From Gemmobacter nectariphilus DSM 15620 (GTDB taxonomy: Bacteria; Pseudomonadota; Alphaproteobacteria; Rhodobacterales; Rhodobacteraceae), in assembly GCF_000429765.1 (NCBI RefSeq), contig NZ_AUCM01000003.1, forward strand, positions 62,001-126,000: DNA of 64,000 nt, read 5' to 3'. The notes beneath the pieces were generated by a model. It ran no database searches and was not told the origin of the DNA. It saw only the letters and a program-made list of their open reading frames with translations. A program made the translations under genes and the position numbers. Shown here in pieces: positions 52,149 to 61,022 of this stretch. Position 1 is the stretch's first letter. The number at the start of each line of letters is the position of its first letter.

Positions 52149-52181
52149 TTGTGATCACTGGCAAAAATATCGTGATCACAA
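52149..52181. promoter_or_regulatory. Double palindrome upstream of the sdh operon
   Basis: TTGTGATCAC (52149-52158) and GTGATCACAA (52172-52181) form an inverted repeat with a 13-bp spacer. Each half contains the palindrome GTGATCAC; their centres are 21 bp (two helical turns) apart. It lies 139 bp before sdhC, in an AT-rich stretch likely to contain the promoter. It is a strong candidate operator; the regulator is unidentified. Confidence 0.6.
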
Positions 52182-52319
52182 ATCCGGCTTTTTCGCATGT
52201 TAGCGCCTGAATGCAAGTCCGGGCAGCAGCTTGCCCCGTGACAGTGGCGTGAAAAGCGGTAAAGAAGAGGCGGAAGTCAGCGCCCGCTTCCTGGGCGCCA
52301 GCGAAAAGGGAGCCGAGCG

Positions 52320-52709
52320 ATGGCCGAGCCGAAACGGGTGGAACGCCCCCTTTCCCCATTCATGATCGGGCCGTACTACCGGCCGCAGATGACCTCGATC
52401 TCCTCGATCCTGACGCGGATCACCGGGAACGGGCTGGTCGTCGCGGCGGTGCTGTCGGTCTGGTGGCTGCTGGCCGCCGCGACGGGGGACGAATATTTTG
52501 CCTTTGCCGATGCCGTGATCCGCAGCTGGTTCGGCAAGCTGGTGTTCCTCGGCTCGCTCTGGGCCGTGTGGTATCACTTCCTGGCCGGGCTGCGGCACCT
52601 CTATTACGATGCCGGCCGCGGCCTTGACATTCCGACCGCCGAAAAGCTGGGCTGGGCCTGCGTCATCGGTTCGGTCGTGCTGACCGTCATCACCCTGCTG
52701 ATCGTCTGA
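52320..52709 (+). CDS. sdhC: Succinate dehydrogenase cytochrome b556 subunit
   Basis: Membrane anchor of complex II that binds heme b and ubiquinone with SdhD. The 129-residue protein starts MAEPKRVERPLSPFM and has RPQMTSISSILTRITGNGL, the classic SdhC signature with the quinone-site Ser and Arg, three hydrophobic helices, and the heme-ligand region WYHFLAGLRHLYYDAG. GGGAG precedes the start. It is first gene of the sdh operon. Confidence 0.96.
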   Translation: MAEPKRVERPLSPFMIGPYYRPQMTSISSILTRITGNGLVVAAVLSVWWLLAAATGDEYFAFADAVIRSWFGKLVFLGSLWAVWYHFLAGLRHLYYDAGRGLDIPTAEKLGWACVIGSVVLTVITLLIV

Positions 52710-52719
52710 GGAGGCCGCG

Positions 52720-53091
52720 ATGCGCTATCTGACCGACCGCAAGCGCGCCGAAGGCAAAGGCGCCGCCCGTCACGGGACCGAACACCACTGGTACATGCAG
52801 GTTTCGGCCGTTGGCCTGGCCTTCCTGGTGCCGACCTTTCTTTATATCTTCGGCTCGGCCCTGGGCGGCACGCGGCAAGAGGTGCTGGATACCTTCTCGC
52901 ATCCCTTCGCGGCCATCCTGACCGCCCTCGTGCTGGTGGTGGGGATGCGCCACTTTGCCAAGGGCGCCGAGATGATGCTGCAAGACTATGTCCGCGGCAC
53001 GCGCCTGAAGATCTCGCTGATCGCCGTGCAGGCGCTGAGCTACACCATCATTGCGACGGGGCTGTTCGCTCTGGCCCGGATCGCGCTCTGA
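52720..53091 (+). CDS. sdhD: Succinate dehydrogenase membrane anchor subunit
   Basis: Second membrane anchor of complex II. The 123-residue protein has three hydrophobic helices (about 26-46, 60-80, 95-120) and the heme/quinone region LVVGMRHFAKGAEMMLQDYV. It lies 10 bp after sdhC, with GGAGG overlapping that gap, and 12 bp before the preferred sdhA start. Confidence 0.95.
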   Translation: MRYLTDRKRAEGKGAARHGTEHHWYMQVSAVGLAFLVPTFLYIFGSALGGTRQEVLDTFSHPFAAILTALVLVVGMRHFAKGAEMMLQDYVRGTRLKISLIAVQALSYTIIATGLFALARIAL

Positions 53092-53103
53092 GGACGGATG
53101 ACA

Positions 53104-54906
53104 ATGGCAGCTTACGCATACGAAACGCACGACTATGACGTCGTGGTGGTCGGCGCCGGTGGCGCGGGCCTGCGTGCCACCCTTGGCATGGCAGAACAGG
53201 GCCTGCGCACCGCCTGTATCACCAAGGTGTTCCCGACCCGCAGCCACACCGTTGCCGCCCAGGGCGGCATTGCCGCCTCGCTGTCGAACATGGGGCCGGA
53301 CAACTGGCAGTGGCACATGTACGACACCGTCAAGGGATCGGACTGGCTGGGCGATACCGATGCGATGGAATATCTCGCGCGTTCCGCCCCCGCCGCAGTC
53401 TATGAGCTGGAGCACTATGGCGTGCCCTTCAGCCGGACCGAGGAAGGCAAGATCTACCAGCGTCCGTTCGGGGGCCACACCACCGAATTCGGCGAAGGCC
53501 CGCCCGTGCAGCGCACCTGCGCCGCTGCCGACCGCACCGGCCATGCGATCCTGCACACGCTCTATGGTCGCTCGCTGAAAGAACAGGCCGAGTTCTACAT
53601 CGAATATTTCGCCCTGGATCTGATCGTCACCGATGGCGTCTGCACGGGCGTCGTTGCGTGGAAGCTGGATGACGGCACGATCCATGTGTTCAACGCGAAA
53701 ATGGTGGTGCTGGCGACTGGCGGTTATGGCCGGGCCTATTTCAGCGCGACCTCGGCCCATACCTGCACCGGCGACGGTGGCGGCATGGTGGCGCGGGCTG
53801 GCCTGCCGCTGCAGGACATGGAATTCGTGCAGTTCCACCCGACCGGGATTTATGGCTCGGGCTGTCTGATCACCGAAGGCGCGCGGGGCGAGGGTGGATA
53901 CCTCACCAACGCCAATGGCGAGCGGTTCATGGAACGCTATGCGCCGCACTACAAGGATCTGGCGCCGCGCGACTATGTGTCCCGCTGCATGACGCTGGAG
54001 ATCCGCGAAGGCCGGGGCGTGGGCAAGAATGGCGATCACATCCACCTGCACCTGAACCACCTGCCGCCGGCGACGCTGGCGGAACGGCTGCCGGGCATTT
54101 CGGAATCGGCCAAGATCTTTGCGGGCGTCAACGTCAACAAGGAACCGATCCCGGTTCTGCCGACCGTGCACTACAACATGGGCGGCATTCCGACGAACTA
54201 TTGGGGCGAGGTGCTGAACCCGACCGCCGAGAACCCCGATGCCGTGTTCCCCGGCCTGATGGCCGTGGGCGAGGCCGGCTGCGCCAGCGTGCACGGTGCG
54301 AACCGTCTGGGCTCGAACTCGCTGATCGACCTTGTGGTCTTTGGCCGCGCTGCCGCGATCCGCGCGGGTCAGGTGATCGACCGGGCCAGCGCCATCCCCT
54401 CGACCAACAAGGTCGAGGTCGACAAGGCCCTGTCGCGCTTCGATGACTTCCGCCATGCCAAGGGCGCGATCCCGACCGCCGATCTGCGGCTGGAGATGCA
54501 GCGCACCATGCAGCGTGACGCGGCCGTGTTCCGCGCCGAGGAATCGCTGGCCCAGGGCGAGCGCGAGATGACCAGGATCGCCGGCAAGATGAACGATCTG
54601 AAGGTCACCGACCGCTCGCTGGTCTGGAACAGCGACCTGATGGAAACGCTGGAACTGGCGAACCTGATGCCGAACGCGCTGGCGACGATCTATGGCGCCC
54701 ATGCCCGGACCGAAAGCCGCGGCGCCCATGCGCACGAGGATCACCCGCACCGCGACGATGCGAACTGGCGCAAGCACTCGCTGGCATGGGTCGATGGCGA
54801 CAAGGTGACGCTGGACTATCGTCCGGTGCACACCGATCCGCTGACAACCGAGGCAGAAGGCGGCATCTCGCTCAAGAAGATCGCCCCCGCAGAACGGAAG
54901 TTCTGA
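53104..54906 (+). CDS. sdhA: Succinate dehydrogenase flavoprotein subunit
   Basis: Oxidises succinate to fumarate and passes electrons to SdhB. The 600-residue protein has the FAD loop [16 protein letters not shown] (13-28), the covalent FAD histidine His48 in [11 protein letters not shown], the substrate region [22 protein letters not shown], and [23 protein letters not shown]. An ATG at 53098 is also possible; AGGA at 53091 is too close to it and better spaced for 53104, which also gives the usual MAAY start. Its stop overlaps the following lipoprotein start. Confidence 0.97.
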   Translation: MAAYAYETHDYDVVVVGAGGAGLRATLGMAEQGLRTACITKVFPTRSHTVAAQGGIAASLSNMGPDNWQWHMYDTVKGSDWLGDTDAMEYLARSAPAAVYELEHYGVPFSRTEEGKIYQRPFGGHTTEFGEGPPVQRTCAAADRTGHAILHTLYGRSLKEQAEFYIEYFALDLIVTDGVCTGVVAWKLDDGTIHVFNAKMVVLATGGYGRAYFSATSAHTCTGDGGGMVARAGLPLQDMEFVQFHPTGIYGSGCLITEGARGEGGYLTNANGERFMERYAPHYKDLAPRDYVSRCMTLEIREGRGVGKNGDHIHLHLNHLPPATLAERLPGISESAKIFAGVNVNKEPIPVLPTVHYNMGGIPTNYWGEVLNPTAENPDAVFPGLMAVGEAGCASVHGANRLGSNSLIDLVVFGRAAAIRAGQVIDRASAIPSTNKVEVDKALSRFDDFRHAKGAIPTADLRLEMQRTMQRDAAVFRAEESLAQGEREMTRIAGKMNDLKVTDRSLVWNSDLMETLELANLMPNALATIYGAHARTESRGAHAHEDHPHRDDANWRKHSLAWVDGDKVTLDYRPVHTDPLTTEAEGGISLKKIAPAERKF

Positions 54907-55199
54907 TGCGTTGCTGGCCTGCCACCATGACCGGGGCCGTGCTGCTGCTGGCAGCCTGCGGGCCCGAGACGGTTGCGCAGGCCGAACGCCACTGCCGTGA
55001 CCAGGCCCGCCTGGCCGAGCGCCCCCGTGGCACGCTCGAGCTGGGCATGGGCTCTGGCGGGCGCCGGCATGGGCTGCTGGATGTGGAAATCACCTCCGAC
55101 TACCTGCTTGGCCGCGACCCGCAAGAGGTCTGGCAGTCCTGCGTCATCCGCCGCTCCGGGCTGCCGCCGACGCGGCCCTATTCCGCATTGCGAAACTGA
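54906..55199 (+). CDS. Small lipoprotein encoded between sdhA and sdhB
   Basis: A 97-residue hypothetical lipoprotein. The lipobox LLAACG near residues 14-19 follows a short hydrophobic signal (MTGAVLLL), so the mature protein begins at a lipid-modified Cys. The rest (AQAERHCRDQARLAERPRGTLELGMGSGGRRHGLLDVEITSDYLLGRDPQEVWQSCVIRRSG) contains two more cysteines and no known domain. Its ATG overlaps the sdhA stop (TGATG), and sdhB follows after 12 bp, so it is translated as part of the sdh operon. Its role in complex II is unknown. Confidence 0.8.
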   Translation: MRCWPATMTGAVLLLAACGPETVAQAERHCRDQARLAERPRGTLELGMGSGGRRHGLLDVEITSDYLLGRDPQEVWQSCVIRRSGLPPTRPYSALRN

Positions 55200-55211
55200 A
55201 GGAACCGACCC

Positions 55212-55991
55212 ATGGTCCAGTTCAGCCTTCCGAAGAACTCGAAACTGCGCACCGGCAAGACCTGGCCGAAGCCCGAAGGTGCCAAGAACGTCCGCAAGTT
55301 CCAGATCTACCGCTGGAGCCCCGATGACGGCGAAAACCCGCGCGTCGATACCTATTTCGTCGATATGGACGATTGCGGCCCGATGGTGCTGGATGCGCTG
55401 CTCTACATCAAGAACAAGGTCGATGCCACGCTGACCTTCCGCCGGTCCTGCCGCGAAGGCATCTGCGGCAGCTGCGCGATGAACATCGACGGGATCAACA
55501 CGCTGGCCTGCATCTATGGCCTTGACGAGATCAAGGGCGATGTGCGCGTCTATCCGCTGCCGCACATGCCGGTGGTCAAGGATCTGATCCCCGACCTGAC
55601 GCATTTCTATGCCCAGCACGCCAGCATCATGCCTTGGCTGGAAACCAAGACCAACACCCCGGCCAAGGAATGGCGCCAGTCCATCGAGGACCGCAAGAAG
55701 CTGGACGGTCTTTATGAATGCGTGATGTGCGCCAGCTGCTCGACCTCGTGCCCGAGCTACTGGTGGAACAGCGACAAGTATCTGGGCCCGGCGGCCCTGC
55801 TGCATGCCTATCGCTGGATCATCGACAGCCGCGACGAGGCGACCGGCCAGCGCCTGGACGAGCTGGAAGACCCCTTCAAGCTCTATCGCTGCCACACGAT
55901 CATGAACTGCGCCAAGACCTGCCCCAAGGGGCTGAACCCGGCCAAGGCGATTGCCGAGATCAAGAAGATGATGGTCGACCGCGTGGTCTGA
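55212..55991 (+). CDS. sdhB: Succinate dehydrogenase iron-sulfur subunit
   Basis: Carries the 2Fe-2S, 4Fe-4S and 3Fe-4S clusters that pass electrons to quinone. The 259-residue protein has [16 protein letters not shown]...LAC for the 2Fe-2S cluster, [17 protein letters not shown] for the 4Fe-4S and [17 protein letters not shown] for the 3Fe-4S cluster. It is the last gene of sdhCD-sdhA-lipoprotein-sdhB; a hairpin follows. Confidence 0.97.
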   Translation: MVQFSLPKNSKLRTGKTWPKPEGAKNVRKFQIYRWSPDDGENPRVDTYFVDMDDCGPMVLDALLYIKNKVDATLTFRRSCREGICGSCAMNIDGINTLACIYGLDEIKGDVRVYPLPHMPVVKDLIPDLTHFYAQHASIMPWLETKTNTPAKEWRQSIEDRKKLDGLYECVMCASCSTSCPSYWWNSDKYLGPAALLHAYRWIIDSRDEATGQRLDELEDPFKLYRCHTIMNCAKTCPKGLNPAKAIAEIKKMMVDRVV

Positions 55992-56032
55992 TCCAGCCGC
56001 GGGGCGCTCTGCCCGTGGTGCCCGACATCTGC

Positions 56033-56061
56033 AAGGCCGCGTTCCCCCGGAGCGCGGCCTT
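56033..56061 (+). terminator. Terminator-like hairpin after the sdh operon
   Basis: Nine-bp stem AAGGCCGCG / CGCGGCCTT (56033-56041 with 56053-56061), an 11-nt loop, then a weak T-containing tail. It lies 41 bp after sdhB. Confidence 0.65.
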
Positions 56062-56190
56062 GTCAATTTCTGCAACGCAGCGTCATCTTTGCGCCTGCAG
56101 CATGGCAAGGTTGCGCCATTGGTCGTGGTCGGGGCGGGGGCGGGCGCCTATATGGGCGCTGCGGGAGGAAAACCGCAAAGGAAAGCTGAC

Positions 56191-56367
56191 ATGACTGCCC
56201 CTCTGAACCATCCGCTGTATCCGGCCCCTGCGGTCGACCCCAAGGCGATCGAGGCTGCGATGGCCTCGCTGTCCTACTGGAACCAGCCTGCGCCCGTCGT
56301 GGCCGAGCCCAAGGCGGCCCCGGCCGATCTGAGCCCGCTGGACCAGATGTACGCCTATTTCGACTGA
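56191..56367 (+). CDS. Small hypothetical protein downstream of sdhB
   Basis: A 58-residue, Ala/Pro-rich, acidic protein (MTAPLNHPLYPAPAVDPKAIEAAM... ending LDQMYAYFD). AAAGGAAAG lies just before the ATG and a strong terminator follows, so it looks like a real small gene. No domain, signal peptide or membrane segment is seen. Function unknown. Confidence 0.6.
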   Translation: MTAPLNHPLYPAPAVDPKAIEAAMASLSYWNQPAPVVAEPKAAPADLSPLDQMYAYFD

Positions 56368-56391
56368 CCGCCGCCTTTGGCTGTCTGCCGA

Positions 56392-56415
56392 AAGGCCCGG
56401 GGTCTCCCGGGCCTT
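56392..56415 (+). terminator. Intrinsic terminator after the small gene
   Basis: Ten-bp stem AAGGCCCGGG / CCCGGGCCTT with loop GTCT, then CGTCGTTTC. It lies 24 bp after the stop. Confidence 0.75.
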
Positions 56416-56481
56416 CGTCGTTTCGGGGTCGGTTGACCTTGTGGTCTGGCTGGGCGATGGCAGGGCGAAAGGGGATGGCGC

Positions 56482-56700
56482 ATGGCGATTCTGCTGATCC
56501 TGCTGGTGCCGCTGATCGGGCTGATCTTCTGGTGGCATGGCCGCGGCGCGACGTTGACGCGCCATTGCCGCTGGCGTCTGGACCGGCGCGGCGGGGCAGG
56601 GCATTGGGCCTGCGCGACCTGCGGCGCGGTCTGCGATCTGGAACCGGGCGCCGAGCCGCGCCAGTGTCTGCGCCAGGCTGCGACGGATCGGCACGGCTGA
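56482..56700 (+). CDS. Small hypothetical membrane protein with a CxxC motif
   Basis: A 72-residue protein with an N-terminal membrane helix (AILLILLVPLIGLIFWW) and a basic cytoplasmic tail containing CRWRLDRRG, ACATCGAVC and a final Cys. The four to five cysteines could bind a metal ion. GGGGATGG lies six bases upstream. No known family is recognised. It stands between two terminators' worth of spacing and the ABC transporter gene 63 bp downstream. Confidence 0.6.
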   Translation: MAILLILLVPLIGLIFWWHGRGATLTRHCRWRLDRRGGAGHWACATCGAVCDLEPGAEPRQCLRQAATDRHG

Positions 56701-56763
56701 AAGGCTTGTTCCGGGGGCGCCATCTCGCGTAAACCGGGCCGACGCGCAGCAGATGGAAGTTCG

Positions 56764-58548
56764 ATGGCCCGCAATCCCCAACCCTTGCCCGATCGTGCCA
56801 CCTCGAAACGCGTAGGTGCCTTGCGGGGCCTTGCGCCGTTCCTGGCGCCCTATCGCGCCCAGGCGCTGGTGGCGGGTCTGGCGCTGACCCTGACTGCGGG
56901 TGTCACGCTGGCGCTGCCGATTGCCGTGCGCCGCGTGGTCGACGGGTTCGGCGAGGGGGCGGCGCTGCTGGACAGCTATTTCGCCGCCGCGCTGGGACTT
57001 GCGACCTTGCTGGCGATCGGCACCGGGCTGCGGTTCTATGTGGTGACCCGGCTGGGTGAACGGGTGGTGGCCGATATCCGCCGCGCGCTGTTCGACCGCC
57101 TGCTGGGCCTGTCGCCGGCCTTCTACGAGCGCATGATGACCGGCGAGGTGATCAGCCGCCTGACCACCGATACCACGCTGATCCTGTCGGTGATCGGATC
57201 GTCGGTATCGGTCGCGCTGCGTAACCTGTTGATGCTGGTGGGCGGGCTGGTGCTGCTGGGCTATACCTCGCTCAAGCTGACGGGGCTGGTGTTGCTGATC
57301 GTGCCGCTGGTCGTGGTGCCGATCATCGTGCTGGGCCGCCGCCTGCGCGCCCTGAGCCGCGAGACGCAGGACTGGATCGCGCAATCCTCGGGCAATGCCT
57401 CGGAGACGCTGCAAGCGGTGCAGACCGTTCAGGCCTTTACCCACGAGGCCGGCAGCCGTGAGGCCTTTGCCCGCATCACCGAGGCCAGTTTCCGCGCCAC
57501 CCTGCGCCGGATCGCCACCCGCGCGGTGATGACAGTGATCGTGATCTTCCTGGTTTTTGCCGGCATTGTCGGCGTCCTGTGGATCGGCGCGAACGATGTG
57601 CGCGCGGGAACCATGAGCGCGGGGCAGCTGGTCCAGTTCGTGATCTATGCCGTGCTGGTCGCCGGGGCCGTCGGCGCCCTGTCCGAAATCTGGGGCGAAC
57701 TTCAACGCGCCGCCGGCGCGACCGAGCGTCTGGTCGAATTGCTCGAGGTCACCGACAGCGTGGTCGATCCTGCTGCCCCCAAGGCGCTGACCCAACCCGT
57801 GCGGGGCGAGATCCGGTTCGAGGATGTGTCCTTCCGCTATCCGACCCGGCCGGACAGCTCGGCGCTGGATGGCATCAGCCTGACGGTGCAACCGGGCGAG
57901 ACGGTCGCGCTTGTCGGTCCTTCGGGCGCGGGCAAGACGACGACGCTGCAACTGCTGCTGCGCTTTTACGACCCGCAACAGGGCCGCGTTCTGCTGGACG
58001 GGGTGAACCTGCGCGACATGGCGCGATCCGACTTCCGCAAGTCGCTGGCGCTGGTGCCGCAAGATCCGGTGATCTTTGCCACCACCGCCCGCGAGAACAT
58101 CCGCTTTGGCCGCCCCGAGGCCAGCGACGCCGAGGTCGAGGCCGCCGCCCGCGCCGCCGCCGCGCATGAGTTCATCGCGGCGCTGCCGCAGGGCTATGAC
58201 ACCCAGGTCGGTGAGCGTGGCATGATGCTGTCGGGTGGCCAGAAACAGCGGATCGCCATTGCCCGCGCCATGTTGCGCGATGCGCCGGTTCTGCTTCTGG
58301 ACGAGGCGACCAGCGCGCTGGATGCCGAATCCGAACGACTGGTGCAGCAGGCCTTTGCCCGCCTGTCGCAGGGGCGCACCACGCTGGTCGTCGCGCACCG
58401 GCTGGCCACGGTGAAGCAGGCCGACCGCATCGTTGTCTTTGATCATGGCCGGATCGTTGCGATTGGCACCCATGACGAGCTGGTCGCGCAAGGTGGCCTT
58501 TATGCCCGCCTTGCCCGCCTGCAATTCGCGGCCTCTGACGCGGCCTGA
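56764..58548 (+). CDS. ABC exporter, fused permease and ATPase (MsbA-like)
   Basis: A 594-residue half-transporter: six membrane helices in residues about 25-310, then the nucleotide-binding domain with Walker A GPSGAGKTTTLQL (about 384), Q-loop LVPQDPVIFA, signature LSGGQKQRIAIARAM (about 488), Walker B VLLLDEATSALD and the H-loop VVAHRLATVKQ. It acts as a homodimer. The family includes lipid A exporter MsbA and multidrug exporters; the substrate cannot be told from sequence. It is followed by a 419-bp gap. Confidence 0.92.
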   Translation: MARNPQPLPDRATSKRVGALRGLAPFLAPYRAQALVAGLALTLTAGVTLALPIAVRRVVDGFGEGAALLDSYFAAALGLATLLAIGTGLRFYVVTRLGERVVADIRRALFDRLLGLSPAFYERMMTGEVISRLTTDTTLILSVIGSSVSVALRNLLMLVGGLVLLGYTSLKLTGLVLLIVPLVVVPIIVLGRRLRALSRETQDWIAQSSGNASETLQAVQTVQAFTHEAGSREAFARITEASFRATLRRIATRAVMTVIVIFLVFAGIVGVLWIGANDVRAGTMSAGQLVQFVIYAVLVAGAVGALSEIWGELQRAAGATERLVELLEVTDSVVDPAAPKALTQPVRGEIRFEDVSFRYPTRPDSSALDGISLTVQPGETVALVGPSGAGKTTTLQLLLRFYDPQQGRVLLDGVNLRDMARSDFRKSLALVPQDPVIFATTARENIRFGRPEASDAEVEAAARAAAAHEFIAALPQGYDTQVGERGMMLSGGQKQRIAIARAMLRDAPVLLLDEATSALDAESERLVQQAFARLSQGRTTLVVAHRLATVKQADRIVVFDHGRIVAIGTHDELVAQGGLYARLARLQFAASDAA

Positions 58549-58967
58549 CGCGAGAGGGCGATTTTCCCCCTGTCCAGCGGCTGACTGCGGGCTGACTGCG
58601 CCCTCTGCGGGGCGACAGCCGGGCCGGGCGTCATTCCGCCGGCCATGTCCGAGGCGCCGCGACGGTCGAGGCCGATCACGATGGCGACCCGGCGTCGGTG
58701 TCGCGCTGCCGCGTCACGGGCGACAGGCCGTCGGCCATTCCCGGGAAGACGCCGGGCAATGCGATCCGCGATCCCCAGACCTTCACGGCGAACAGGCCGA
58801 TGCCGGCCGACCCTGACAAGATCTTGTCAGGGACTGCGCAGGCCCGGGGGCCGACCCTGCGCGGGGCCGGGCGCGCGGCCCGGCCTTCTCGCAGCGTCAT
58901 GCTTGCAAGGCTAGGGGAAACTGCCCATTTTCTTCACAAGGAGATCGTTCAGGGGGGAGAACTGACG
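58549..58967 (+). other. 419-bp intergenic region before the acyl-CoA synthetase gene
   Basis: Several frames are open here but none has codon use, homology or a ribosome binding site that supports a gene. The clear signals are the palindrome at 58811-58832 and an AT-richer stretch (58915-58960) just before the synthetase start, containing AAGGAG at 58938 and GGGGGGAGA at 58952. Confidence 0.55.
58811..58832. promoter_or_regulatory. 22-bp perfect palindrome containing CTGACA-N6-TGTCAG
   Basis: Positions 58811-58832 read the same on both strands. The core half-sites CTGACA (58813-58818) and TGTCAG (58825-58830) have the same 6-bp spacing as the site before tatA. It lies 135 bp upstream of the acyl-CoA synthetase start, without a T-run, so an operator is more likely than a terminator. 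Confidence 0.6.
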
Positions 58968-60863
58968 ATGGCGCGTTTCGCCACGATTGACGACCGCAAT
59001 GCCGTTGAACAGGAGATGCCCTGGGCCGCGCGCAAGATCCCTGCCACGATGCATGGCTTTCTGTCCGATGTGGCGCGGCGCCACCCGAACAATCCTGCTG
59101 TGACGTTCCAGCTGCTGTCGGGCGCATCCGATCCGGCCCAGACGCTGACCTGGGCCGAGATGCTGGGCCGTGTGACGCAGGCTGCCAACCTGTTTCGCAG
59201 CCTTGGCGTGGGCGAGCGGGACGTGGTGGCCTATGTGCTGCCCAATAGCCTTGAAACCGCGATCACCCTGCTGGCCGGCTCGGTCGCGGGGATCGTCAAC
59301 CCGATCAACCCGCTGCTGGAGCCAGAACAGATCTCGGCCATCCTGCGCGAGACGGGGGCCAAGGTCGTCGTCACGCTCAAAGCCTTTCCCAAGACCGATG
59401 TGGCCCAGAAGGTGGCCGAGGCCGTGCGCTTTGCCCCCGGCGTCAAGACAGTGCTGGAGATTGACCTCAACCGCTATCTGACCCCGCCGAAAAGCTGGAT
59501 CGTGCCCTTGGTGCGGCCCAAGAACCCGGTGCATCACACGGCGGTGGTGAAATCCTTCACCGCCGAATGCGCCCGCCAGCCGGCCGACCGGCTGACCTTT
59601 GCCGACAGCACCGGGGACCGGGTGGCGGCCTATTTCCATACCGGCGGCACCACGGGGATGCCCAAGGTCGCGCAGCACAAATATTCCGGCATGATCTACA
59701 ACGGCTGGCTGGGCGCCGAGATGCTGTTCACGTCCAGGGACGTGCTGATCTGCCCGCTGCCGCTGTTCCATGTCTTTGCCGCCTATCCGATCCTGATGTC
59801 GGCGATCTGTTCAGGCGCGCATGTCGTGTTCCCGACCCCGGCCGGCTATCGCGGTGACGGGGTGTTCGACAATTTCTGGAAGCTGATCGAACGCTGGAAG
59901 GTCACCTTCATGATCACGGTGCCGACCGCGATCTCGGCCCTGATGCAGCGCCCGGTGAATGCCGATGTCTCGACGCTGCGGATGGCGATCTCGGGCTCGG
60001 CGCCCTTGCCGGTCGAACTTTACAACCGCTTCAAGGCCGCCACTGGCGTCGAGATCGCCGAAGGCTATGGCCTGACCGAGGCAACCTGCCTTGTGTCGTG
60101 CAACCCGGTCGAAGGCGCGAAAAAGATCGGATCGGTCGGCATTCCCTTCCCCTATACCCATGTGCGGATCCTTCAGCGCACCAACGGCGCGTTCCGCGAA
60201 TGCGCGGTGGACGAGGTGGGGGAAATCTGTGTCGCCAACCCCGGCGTGTTCGAAGGATCGACCTATACCGAGGCCGACAAGAACCGCGATCTGTTTGCCG
60301 AAGGCCGGTTCCTGCGCACCGGCGATCTGGGCCGGATCGACCCGGATGGCTATCTGTGGATCACCGGCCGGGCCAAGGATCTGATCATTCGCGGCGGGCA
60401 CAACATCGACCCCGCGGTCATCGAGGAGGCTTTGCTCAAGCACGAGGCCGTGGCCTTTGCCGGGGCGATCGGCCAGCCCGATGCCCGCGCGGGCGAGCTG
60501 CCCTGTGTCTATGTCGAGCTGGTGGCGGGCAAGCAGGCGAGCCCCGCCGAGCTGATGGAGTTTGCAGCCACCCATATCACGGAACGCGCCGCAGTGCCCA
60601 AGCATCTGGAGATCCTGCCCGAATTGCCCAAGACGGCGGTTGGCAAGATCTTCAAGCCCGATCTGCGCCGTACTGCCATCGCGCGGGTCTATAACGAGGC
60701 GCTGGCCAAGGCGGGGCTGGCGGCCGAAGTCGTCACCGTTGCCGAGGACAAGAAGCGCGGTCTGGTCGCCCGGCTGCGCCGCACCGGCGCGGTGGACGAG
60801 GCGGCGCTGGCGCAGGTTCTGGGCGAGTTCACCAACCCGTGGGAATGGCTGGCCGAGGGCTGA
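58968..60863 (+). CDS. Acyl-CoA synthetase (AMP-forming)
   Basis: Activates a fatty or other carboxylic acid to its CoA ester. The 631-residue ANL-family enzyme has the phosphate-binding loop FHTGGTTGMPKVAQHKY, MAISGSAPLPVELYNRF, EGYGLTEATCLVSCNP, LRTGDLGRIDPDGYLWITGRAKDLIIRGGHNIDP and the catalytic lysine in LPKTAVGKIFK. The ATG at 58968 has GGGGGGAGA upstream. It is longer than most ANL enzymes because of N- and C-terminal additions. It is convergent with an AraC regulator gene. The substrate is unknown. Confidence 0.9.
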   Translation: MARFATIDDRNAVEQEMPWAARKIPATMHGFLSDVARRHPNNPAVTFQLLSGASDPAQTLTWAEMLGRVTQAANLFRSLGVGERDVVAYVLPNSLETAITLLAGSVAGIVNPINPLLEPEQISAILRETGAKVVVTLKAFPKTDVAQKVAEAVRFAPGVKTVLEIDLNRYLTPPKSWIVPLVRPKNPVHHTAVVKSFTAECARQPADRLTFADSTGDRVAAYFHTGGTTGMPKVAQHKYSGMIYNGWLGAEMLFTSRDVLICPLPLFHVFAAYPILMSAICSGAHVVFPTPAGYRGDGVFDNFWKLIERWKVTFMITVPTAISALMQRPVNADVSTLRMAISGSAPLPVELYNRFKAATGVEIAEGYGLTEATCLVSCNPVEGAKKIGSVGIPFPYTHVRILQRTNGAFRECAVDEVGEICVANPGVFEGSTYTEADKNRDLFAEGRFLRTGDLGRIDPDGYLWITGRAKDLIIRGGHNIDPAVIEEALLKHEAVAFAGAIGQPDARAGELPCVYVELVAGKQASPAELMEFAATHITERAAVPKHLEILPELPKTAVGKIFKPDLRRTAIARVYNEALAKAGLAAEVVTVAEDKKRGLVARLRRTGAVDEAALAQVLGEFTNPWEWLAEG

Positions 60864-60892
60864 GCCCCCGGCGCTTGTGCGGGATGGTCGGC

Positions 60893-60949
60893 GCCGGGGG
60901 ACTTCGCGTCCCCCGGACCCCCTGCGGGATATTTCTGGACAGATGAAGG
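60893..60949 (+). repeat. 3'-end GATATTT-family repeat, copy k
   Basis: The hairpin CCGGGGGA / TCCCCCGG (60894-60901 with 60910-60917) is followed by GGACCCCC and the module 60925-60949 (CGGGATATTTCTGGACAG plus ATGAAGG), as in copy j. It lies between convergent genes. Confidence 0.85.
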
Positions 60950-61022
60950 GGGCGCTGTTGCGCCGAACCGGCCCTTGGGCTGCGCCCGGCCCTTGGGTGG
61001 CGGGCGCAGCTGCAAGGGCTGA

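Noticed and set aside
56083-58524. An 813-codon minus-strand frame
   Set aside because: It is antisense to the ABC exporter and two small genes, with His/Gln/Arg-rich shadow composition and no ribosome binding site.
58433-58914. Open frames in the gap before the acyl-CoA synthetase
   Set aside because: They overlap each other and the ABC exporter end, lack ribosome binding sites and show shadow-like Arg/Pro composition.
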